A stretch of DNA of 64,000 bases from an uncultured Collinsella sp. Its GTDB lineage: Bacteria; Actinomycetota; Coriobacteriia; Coriobacteriales; Coriobacteriaceae. The notes under the pieces are model-generated. The model saw nothing but the letters and a program-made list of their open reading frames with translations, searched no databases and was not told the origin of the DNA. Both the position numbers and the translations under genes were made by a program. Shown in pieces: positions 17,391 to 23,170 of this stretch; position 1 is the first letter of the stretch, and every line of letters starts with the position of its first letter. Location of the stretch: NCBI GenBank assembly GCA_934654835.1, contig CAKUGY010000002.1, positions 62,001 through 126,000 of the forward strand, read 5' to 3'.

Positions 17391-17459
17391 AAGTTGCGGT
17401 GAAATAGTTCCTAAATGTGCTGGTAAACGGCCAAAATAGGAACTATTCCACCGCAACTT
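17391..17459. repeat. AGTTGCGGTG palindromic element, copy 2
   Basis: Arms of 22 bp, AAGTTGCGGTGAAATAGTTC on the left and its complement on the right, with a single mismatch, enclose about 25 bp. With copy 1 it brackets the AAA/DUF4143 gene. Confidence 0.9.
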
Positions 17460-17629
17460 CCGAGGGGGTTCGAGGTAGTCTTTTTTGCTCCGTCCCAAAT
17501 TAGCTGTTTTGTGGCGGCGTGGGGCGGTGGGACGTCTGCGTATTTGCTGCGCAAATACGCACCGGCTTCGGTCGCCTGCCGGCGCCCTCGCCGGCTCGCT
17601 ACGGACGCTGCGCGTCCGCTTAACACTCG

Positions 17630-17660
17630 CCCCCTCGCGGGTTCGAGTCCCACCGGCATC
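17630..17660 (+). other. tRNA 3'-end-like remnant / possible attachment-site scar
   Basis: CGGGTTCGAGTCCCACC followed by GGCATC resembles a tRNA T-arm and acceptor 3' end. No matching 5' acceptor strand, D-arm or anticodon arm is found upstream, and the T-stem has a mismatch. It lies 50 bp from an intact tRNA-Leu with the same T-arm core, read on the other strand. It may be a decayed tRNA or an integration scar. The rest of 17461-17629 holds only G/C-rich sequence with no gene that I can support. Confidence 0.4.
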
Positions 17661-17669
17661 TAAAAGAAA

Positions 17670-17700
17670 CGAGCCCACATCCCTGGGGGACACGGGCTCG
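17670..17700 (-). terminator. Terminator of tRNA-Leu
   Basis: Read on the minus strand, a CGAGCCC/GGGCTCG stem is followed by TTTCTTTT, 11 bp beyond the tRNA 3' end. Confidence 0.75.
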
Positions 17701-17711
17701 CAAATTCCAAA

Positions 17712-17796
17712 TGGTAGGGGCGGTGGGACTCGAACCCACAATCCTTGCGGCGAGGGATTTTAAGTCCCCTGCGTATGCCAATTCCGCCACGCCCCC
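17712..17796 (-). tRNA. tRNA-Leu (anticodon TAA)
   Basis: On the minus strand the gene begins GGGGGCGTGGCGGAATTGGC and ends with an encoded CCA. The acceptor GGGGGCG pairs with CGCCCCT. The anticodon loop CTTAAAA gives UAA, reading leucine UUA codons. The long variable arm CTCGCCGCAAGGATT is typical of class II tRNA-Leu. The T-arm is GTGGGTTCGAGTCCCAC. Confidence 0.97.
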
Positions 17797-17827
17797 GTAA
17801 GACTAGAAGTCTAGCACAAGCCGTCCG

Positions 17828-18451
17828 TTACGCGTTGACGGCCATCGAGTGCTGGCCCGACTTTTCCAGGAACTCCTGGAACTTGGCCTCGTCGCCCTTG
17901 TTCTTGTACTGCAGGGCCAGCAGGTACTCCAGGCGGCAAGCCTTGACCTTGTCGTCGCCGGCCTCCTTGAGCATACGCTCCAGCTCGGGGATGTCGTTGT
18001 GGCGCTTGAGAATCATCGTGTCGTACATCAGCTGGCACTCGTGTGCGACCGTTTTGGCCTGACCACCCTCGAAGCCCTTGATCTCGTGCAGCAGCTCCTT
18101 GGACTTTTTGCGGTCCTCCTGGCCAACGTAATAGTTGAAGGCCTTGATCACCAGGTCGACGCGCTGCATCTTGGGCAGGTTAAGGCCCAACAGCAGGTCG
18201 AACATCTCATCGGCGCGCTCATGGTCCTCGCGCAGCAGATAGGAGTTCAGGCGCAGGTAATCGCGGTTGTAGCGCGGGTACAGCATGCTGGTGAGTTTGG
18301 CGTCGAGCAGGCGATCGAACTCGTCCCACTGCTTGGCGGCCATAAGCTGCTGCAGGCGCTTAAACGTGGTGCGTTTTTTGACGCTAAAGAACACCGACAC
18401 GGCGATGCAAATGATAACGACGGCGGTCCAGAGGGTGCGGGAATCGGGCAT
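17828..18451 (-). CDS. Membrane-anchored TPR-like protein of unknown function
   Basis: A 207-residue protein I do not recognise as a named family. One N-terminal membrane segment (about residues 7-24, TLWTAVVIICIAVSVFF) is followed by a charged, helix-rich region. Repeated pairs such as QWDEFDRLLDAKL, NSYLLREDHERADEMFDL and EYLLALQYKNKGDEAKFQEF suggest tetratricopeptide-type helical repeats facing the cytoplasm. The start ATG at 18451 is chosen over an upstream in-frame start because it places the membrane segment at the N-terminus and has AAGGA upstream. It is divergent from the PTS gene and downstream of nothing co-directional. Confidence 0.7.
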   Translation of the reverse strand: MPDSRTLWTAVVIICIAVSVFFSVKKRTTFKRLQQLMAAKQWDEFDRLLDAKLTSMLYPRYNRDYLRLNSYLLREDHERADEMFDLLLGLNLPKMQRVDLVIKAFNYYVGQEDRKKSKELLHEIKGFEGGQAKTVAHECQLMYDTMILKRHNDIPELERMLKEAGDDKVKACRLEYLLALQYKNKGDEAKFQEFLEKSGQHSMAVNA

Positions 18452-18614
18452 TTCAGAGTCCTTAGTCGCTCGTAAGGCGAGCGGTATGACAACATGTACT
18501 AGATGTATTATACGCAGCGCGCAAGCAAACTGGCATAAAAGTGCATCGAGGCCGAGCGCCATCGCTCGCTGCGGTACACTTAACTAAAGTAAACCTCGAA
18601 GGGAGACATTACCT

Positions 18615-18902
18615 ATGAAGAAGATCGTTTTGGCTTGCGGTGCTGGCGCTGCTACTTCCACGCTCGTTGCCCAGAAGGTCGCCACCCTGCTCGACGCCAA
18701 CGGTTACGCCGACAAGTACGAGATCGTGCAGTGCGCCATCTCCGAGGCCAAGGACGCTTGCGACGAGGGCGCCGACCTGCTGATCGCCACCACCGTCGCC
18801 CCCGAGGGCCTCACCTGCCCGTACGTGAGCGGCGTGCCCTTCATGACCGGCATGAACCGCGTCGCCGCCGAGAAGGCCGTCCTCGACGTCATGGCTCTGT
18901 AG
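18615..18902 (+). CDS. PTS IIB component, galactitol/lactose-like
   Basis: A 95-residue phosphocarrier domain. The active-site cysteine is in LACGAGAATSTLVA, the P-loop typical of the galactitol-type IIB fold. It would accept phosphate from a IIA protein and pass it to a sugar on a IIC permease. Neither IIA nor IIC is encoded nearby, so it is orphaned or works with components elsewhere. It is followed 11 bp later by a VOC-fold gene that probably shares its transcript. GGGAG lies about ten bases upstream of the ATG. Confidence 0.85.
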   Translation: MKKIVLACGAGAATSTLVAQKVATLLDANGYADKYEIVQCAISEAKDACDEGADLLIATTVAPEGLTCPYVSGVPFMTGMNRVAAEKAVLDVMAL

Positions 18903-18913
18903 GCGCTGCCTGT

Positions 18914-19288
18914 ATGAGTGAGCAGAACGCCAACCCGGTCGAGCTCTTTGGCATGCGCGTCGCCCACGTGGGCATCAACGCCACCGACCCGGCCGACGCC
19001 CTGGAGATCGCGGAGCTGTTCTCGACGATGATGGGCATGCCCGTTATTGAGACCCCGGTTTCGTACTTTAACGATTCGCTGGTCGAGATCATGAAGCAGA
19101 ACGGTCGCGGCACCAAGGGCCACATCGGCTTTGCCGTCAACGATATCGACGCGGCCGAGAAATGGTTCGCCGAGCGCGGCCTCGAGGTCAACGAGGAATC
19201 GCGCGCGCTGCTGCCCGACGGTGGTACCAAGCTCGTGTACTTTAAGCGCGAGTTCGCCGGCTTCGCCGTGCACCTGTGCCGCGAGTAG
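18914..19288 (+). CDS. VOC superfamily (glyoxalase-like) protein
   Basis: A 124-residue vicinal-oxygen-chelate protein with the paired beta-alpha-beta-beta-beta pattern: RVAHVGINATDPADALEI, then GHIGFAVNDIDAAEKWFAE, and a terminal FAVHLCRE. Metal-ligand-like histidines and a final glutamate are present. The family includes glyoxalases, isomerases and dioxygenases; the substrate is unknown. Proximity to a PTS IIB suggests a role in metabolism of a sugar or sugar acid, but that is inference. It ends before a clear terminator. Confidence 0.75.
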   Translation: MSEQNANPVELFGMRVAHVGINATDPADALEIAELFSTMMGMPVIETPVSYFNDSLVEIMKQNGRGTKGHIGFAVNDIDAAEKWFAERGLEVNEESRALLPDGGTKLVYFKREFAGFAVHLCRE

Positions 19289-19311
19289 CGCGCAAGCTGC
19301 CATAGCTAACG

Positions 19312-19350
19312 AAAAATGGGGTAAGGCCGCATGGCCTTACCCCATTTTTT
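19312..19350 (+). terminator. Terminator after the IIB-VOC genes
   Basis: A perfect stem AAATGGGGTAAGGCC/GGCCTTACCCCATTT around GCAT, followed by a T-run. The A-run on the left makes it potentially bidirectional. Confidence 0.9.
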
Positions 19351-19382
19351 ATGCCGCGTGGCAGTCTGGTGGGATGTTGAAA

Positions 19383-19570
19383 ATCGAAGGTGAATGGTTT
19401 TCCCGAGAAGTGAACGAGCAAAATCGGACCCGCGAAACATCGACACTTTGAGGGTGGAATTTCCTGCAGTTTCATCGAGTTTTTCCTGCGGTTTTGGCGC
19501 CAAAAAGTGTGGTTGCTTCAGGGGTCCAAAATAGGTCGTTCACTTCTCGGGAAAACCATTCACCTTCGAT
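19383..19570. repeat. ~185-bp inverted-repeat element, copy A
   Basis: Perfect 35-bp terminal inverted repeats (left arm starts ATCGAAGGTGAATGGTTTTC) flank about 118 bp. The core from AGAAGTGAACGAG to CGTTCACTT is shared with 22416-22596, but the outer 17 or so bases of the arms differ entirely between the copies. It begins 33 bp after the terminator and ends just downstream of the sensor-kinase gene. Confidence 0.85.
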
Positions 19571-19586
19571 TCGTGAGAGGCGCCCC

Positions 19587-20882
19587 TTACCGCGGCAAGT
19601 GAATCGTAAAGCGGCTGCCGACGCCTTCGACCGAGGCTACGCCGATGACGCCGCCGTGGCTGTCGACGATCCACTTGGCAATGGCGAGCCCCAGGCCCGA
19701 ACCCTGTGCGCCGGCATCGCGCGCGTTATCGGCGCGGTAGAACCGCTCAAACGCGTGAGCTGCGGATTCTTGGTTCATGCCGATACCCTCGTCCTCAACG
19801 CTTATGTCGATGGTACCCGTGCCCGCATCCGGCGTTACGCCAAACGTGATGGTTGTCCCCGCATCCGAATACTTGGCGGCGTTTTGCACGATCACGCGCA
19901 GCGCTTGCTTCACGAGCGCCACGTCGACCGGCGCGTTGCAGCGCGGGTTGCCGACAAGCGCGGCGGCGTACGCCAAACGGTACGTATGCCCGGCATCAAT
20001 CATCTGCGATTCCTCGCAAACCTCACCGACGAGCGCAGCCACGTTGGTGTCCACACGCCGCAGCACGGTGCGGCCGGCATCGCCGCGTGCCAAAAACAGC
20101 AGCTGCTCAACGAGCTCCTGCATGTGCTCGCTTTCGGCCTTGAGCGAGGCGATGGATTCCGCCAGCACGTCCGGGTCGTCTTTGCCCCAGCGGTCGAGCA
20201 TGTTCACGTAGCCCTGAATCACCGCGATGGGCGTGCGCAGCTCGTGGCTTGCGTCGTTGACAAAGCGCATCTGCTGCAGCTTGGCCTCTTGCATCTGACG
20301 CAGCAGGCGGTTGAGTGCGACCTCGATGCTCGCCAGGTCGGCGTCGCCGGTGGTGACGCTCGGCGAGTCGACGCTTGCACGCTCGATGGCCTGCTCCAGC
20401 GTTTCCATCTTGCCGCCGGCGAGTTGCATACGGCCGAGCTCATCCACGCGCAGCGCCAGATCGTTGAGCGGCGCCATGGTGCGGCGCACGCGACGGGCAC
20501 CGCCGAGCATGTTAAGCACGCTGACAATCTGCCAGCCAGCAACAACGATATAGAGGGGCCACAGCGCGACGAGGTCCTGCGCGAGGGGGAAGGTCTTGGT
20601 GGTGCATGCAAGTTCAGCGGTGTAGGTGAGTGTGGCCAGGTCCCAACCTTGCGTGGGCGAAATCGACATGCTGCGGACGGACTCGCTGGGGATCCAGCCC
20701 GCGGTAAACGTGCCGGCGGGCAGCGTCTGGTTGTATCCGTAGACGAGGATTGCCGCCGCAACAAGCAGCAAGAGGAGGTCTAGCCAGACGTAGCTCATCA
20801 GGCGGCGCCACATGTAGCTCCAGTTGATGGCGCGGGCGATGGAGGTGACGCGTTTGGTCTCGGCATTACGCGCGGCAGACAT
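19587..20882 (-). CDS. Two-component sensor histidine kinase
   Basis: A 431-residue membrane kinase. Transmembrane segments lie near residues 31-50 (WLDLLLLLVAAAILVYGY) and 105-125, enclosing an extracytoplasmic sensor loop of about 55 residues. A HAMP-like linker follows, then the H-box with the phospho-accepting histidine at 213 (DASHELRTPIAVIQGY). The ATP-binding domain has the N box at VIVQNAAKYS (about 330-339), DEGIGM and GSGLGLA. The cognate response regulator is encoded immediately upstream and overlaps by 17 bp. The signal sensed is not evident. Confidence 0.93.
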   Translation of the reverse strand: MSAARNAETKRVTSIARAINWSYMWRRLMSYVWLDLLLLLVAAAILVYGYNQTLPAGTFTAGWIPSESVRSMSISPTQGWDLATLTYTAELACTTKTFPLAQDLVALWPLYIVVAGWQIVSVLNMLGGARRVRRTMAPLNDLALRVDELGRMQLAGGKMETLEQAIERASVDSPSVTTGDADLASIEVALNRLLRQMQEAKLQQMRFVNDASHELRTPIAVIQGYVNMLDRWGKDDPDVLAESIASLKAESEHMQELVEQLLFLARGDAGRTVLRRVDTNVAALVGEVCEESQMIDAGHTYRLAYAAALVGNPRCNAPVDVALVKQALRVIVQNAAKYSDAGTTITFGVTPDAGTGTIDISVEDEGIGMNQESAAHAFERFYRADNARDAGAQGSGLGLAIAKWIVDSHGGVIGVASVEGVGSRFTIHLPR

Positions 20883-21639
20883 AGCCCACCCCGCGCACGG
20901 TCTGGATGATGCGGGCGCCGCCGGCGTCCTCGATCTTGGCGCGCAGGTGCGCGATGTGCACGTCGACGTTGTTGGTGTCGCCCACGTACTCGTAGCCGAG
21001 TGCCTCGTGCGCGATGCGCTCGCGCGTGAGCACAGTGCCGGCGTGCGCCATAAGCAGGGCGAGGACGTCGAACTCGCGGGCAGTCAGCACGATGGGCGAC
21101 CTGCTGACTGTGACCTCGTGGCGGTTCGGGTCGAGTGCGACCGAGCCCACGGTGAGCGCGGCGGGGGAGGGCGCGGCGGCGGTCTGGGCCGAGTCGCCAG
21201 CCGGGGATGCGGCAGCATCGGCGCTCACGGCGCCCGCCCCGGCCCCGACGCCGCCAACGCGCGAAGCCGCACGCACGGCCTCCGCGCGCTTCAGTGCCAC
21301 GCGGATCCGTGCGAACAGCTCCTCAATTGCAAACGGCTTGGTCAGGTAATCGTCGGCGCCGGCATCGAGCCCGGCCACCTTATCCATCACGGCATCGCGC
21401 GCGGTGACCATGATCACCGGCACGTCCTTGCGCTTGCGGATGCGCCGCAGCACTTCCATGCCGTTGAGCTGCGGCAACAGCACATCGAGCAGAATCAGAT
21501 CGTAGTCACGCTCCAGCGCCAGGTCCACGGCGGTGCGGCCGTCGGCGGCGTGCTCCACCTGGTAGCCCTCGTGCTCCAGCTCGAGCGTCACAAAGCGGGC
21601 GATTTTCTCCTCGTCCTCTACGATCAGGATTCGTGCCAT
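20866..21639 (-). CDS. OmpR/PhoB-family response regulator
   Basis: A 257-residue regulator. The receiver domain has acidic residues in ILIVEDEEK, the phosphorylated aspartate at 52 (LILLDVLLPQLNG) and the conserved lysine in DYLTKPF. A winged-helix DNA-binding domain ends with VDVHIAHLRAKIEDA and RGVGYVCRA. Between them lies an unusually long linker of about 45 alanine-, glycine- and valine-rich residues. It is translationally coupled to the kinase downstream. The small UBA/DUF4342 gene lies 18 bp upstream in the same direction, so the three likely form one operon. Confidence 0.93.
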   Translation of the reverse strand: MARILIVEDEEKIARFVTLELEHEGYQVEHAADGRTAVDLALERDYDLILLDVLLPQLNGMEVLRRIRKRKDVPVIMVTARDAVMDKVAGLDAGADDYLTKPFAIEELFARIRVALKRAEAVRAASRVGGVGAGAGAVSADAAASPAGDSAQTAAAPSPAALTVGSVALDPNRHEVTVSRSPIVLTAREFDVLALLMAHAGTVLTRERIAHEALGYEYVGDTNNVDVHIAHLRAKIEDAGGARIIQTVRGVGYVCRA

Positions 21640-21657
21640 ACGTGCCCCCGTCTGCGA

Positions 21658-22200
21658 TTACTTGTCGTCGTTCAGATTTTGCTTGATGCCGTCCGCGGCG
21701 TCGGCGGCGTGATCCATAAGGTTGTTGATGCTGCCAGGCACGTCGCCGTCGCTATCGATGCGGTAGCGCATGCCAAAGAACAGGCCAATCAGCATCAGCC
21801 AAATCGTAGCGCCCCAGGCAAACAGCGCGATGATGGGAATCAGGATGGGAATGTTGAGGATGATCGCATCGCGGCGTGTGGCGATGAACTTGGTGTCCAG
21901 GCTCAGGCGGAAGAGTTTTTTAAGGTACTCCCACACACTGTCCATTTTCTTGGAGAAGTCGGTCTTTTCGCTCGACTTTTCGTAGGCGGCCTGCGCGGCA
22001 ACCATCTCGGCCGAAGGTTCGTCGACCGGCGCGGACTCGGTAGCGGCGTGCGCCGACGTGGTCTGGGTCTTGCCCTGCGACTCAAGCCAAATGATGGCAT
22101 CCAAGACGTTGCCGTCGGTGGCGTCGAGCGCGGCCTTGGCATCGGTGTAGCTCACGTTGCACTTGGTGCGGATGGTTTCAACTTTTTCGAGGTCGTCCAT
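21658..22200 (-). CDS. UBA/TS-N-like plus DUF4342 membrane protein
   Basis: A 180-residue protein. Residues 1-45 form a UBA/TS-N-like three-helix domain (VETIRTKCNVSYTDAKAAL, then TDGNVLDAIIWLE), as in EF-Ts. After an Ala/Ser/Glu-rich linker the C-terminal half matches DUF4342, with FIATRRDAIILNIPILI and a membrane segment around IIALFAWGATIWLMLIGLFF. Its role is unknown. It leads the operon with the response regulator and kinase, which suggests it is part of, or regulated by, that signalling system. AAAGGACAG lies upstream of the ATG. Confidence 0.75.
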   Translation of the reverse strand: MDDLEKVETIRTKCNVSYTDAKAALDATDGNVLDAIIWLESQGKTQTTSAHAATESAPVDEPSAEMVAAQAAYEKSSEKTDFSKKMDSVWEYLKKLFRLSLDTKFIATRRDAIILNIPILIPIIALFAWGATIWLMLIGLFFGMRYRIDSDGDVPGSINNLMDHAADAADGIKQNLNDDK

Positions 22201-22415
22201 GACCTGTCCTTTCGTTCGATGGGCGCGACGCCGGGCGATCTGCCCGGGCGCGAGCGTTGCGTTCGGCGGCCTGCGTCGCGCGGCGCCGCCCCGCCCTTGG
22301 TCGAACTCTATAGTGCAGGTTATAGATTAAGCGATTCTTGAGCCAAGATTAATGTTGGATGAGTTTTTGGGTGGGATGGGGGAGGGGTGAGGTGTCCTTC
22401 TAGGTGGCTAGCAGC

Positions 22416-22596
22416 GAGGTCTAATACTTTTCCAGAGAAGTGAACGAGTAAAATCGGACCCCCGAAGCATCGACACTCTAAGGGTGCCGTTTCCTGCGGT
22501 TTTGATGCTGGAATCCTGTGATTTTGCCGTCGAAAATGCGGATGCTCCAGGGGTCAAAAAACAGCCGTTCACTTTGCGGGAAAAGTATTAGACCTC
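22416..22596. repeat. ~185-bp inverted-repeat element, copy B
   Basis: Terminal arms starting GAGGTCTAATACTTTTCC and ending GGAAAAGTATTAGACCTC are perfect complements. They share only the inner TTTTCC and GAAGTGAACGA with copy A at 19383. The internal region aligns with copy A. It sits in the 533-bp gap between the DUF4342 operon and the NUDIX gene; the rest of that gap shows no gene. Confidence 0.85.
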
Positions 22597-22733
22597 AATG
22601 GGGGAGGGTGGCGGTGTAACGACAACTTGGCGATAGGGGCGGGCTGAGCGGATAGTTTCCATGCCAGCCGGGACATTATGAACAGCCGATCACCTATACT
22701 AGTTGGGCTCAACTGGAGAGGTGATAGCTAGTT

Positions 22734-23129
22734 ATGAAATCGATCAATGTTGCAGCGGCGATTATTCAGAAAGACGGGAAGATCCTGAGCTGCCAGCGCG
22801 GTTATGGCGAGTTTAAAGACGGCTGGGAGTTTCCGGGTGGAAAGCTTGAGCCGGGCGAGACCGGCGAGCAAGCGATCGTGCGCGAGATTCAGGAAGAGCT
22901 CGAGGTTACGATTGACAATCTTGACTATCTGTGCACGGTTGAGCACGATTACGAGACGTTCCATCTGTCGATGCAGTGCTATCTGGCCAACATCCTTTCG
23001 GGCGAGTTCAAAGAGCATGCCCACGAGGATATGAAGTGGCTTGATACCAGTAACCTGTGGGGTGTCGACTGGCTTCCGGCGGATGTTAAGGTCGTCAAGG
23101 AGCTCGAAAAGAAGCTCGGGCTTAAGTAA
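22734..23129 (+). CDS. NUDIX hydrolase, MutT-like (deoxy)nucleoside triphosphate pyrophosphohydrolase
   Basis: A 131-residue NUDIX protein. The Nudix box begins at GGKLEPGETGEQ (about 35) and ends REIQEEL (50-56), with all metal-binding glutamates present. It starts INVAAAIIQKDGKILSCQRG like MutT/CTP pyrophosphohydrolases and has the late HEDMKWLD segment typical of MutT. It probably sanitises damaged or altered nucleotides. It converges tightly on the PLD-helicase gene, 41 bp away, sharing a terminator. My recollection is that MutT-like and DUF3427 helicase genes often co-occur, so the two may act together. Confidence 0.9.
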   Translation: MKSINVAAAIIQKDGKILSCQRGYGEFKDGWEFPGGKLEPGETGEQAIVREIQEELEVTIDNLDYLCTVEHDYETFHLSMQCYLANILSGEFKEHAHEDMKWLDTSNLWGVDWLPADVKVVKELEKKLGLK

Positions 23130-23131
23130 AC

Positions 23132-23169
23132 AAAAGGAGCGGGCGCCACATGGCGACTCGCTCCTTTTT
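23132..23169. terminator. Bidirectional terminator between NUDIX and helicase genes
   Basis: AAAAGGAGCG pairs with CGCTCCTTTT around an inner GCGCC/GGCG stem. A- and T-runs on both sides suit termination from either direction. Confidence 0.85.
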
Positions 23170-23170
23170 G

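Noticed and set aside
17600..17660. A complete plus-strand tRNA ending near 17660
   Set aside because: Only a T-arm and acceptor 3' end are seen; no 5' acceptor, D-arm or anticodon arm can be folded upstream.
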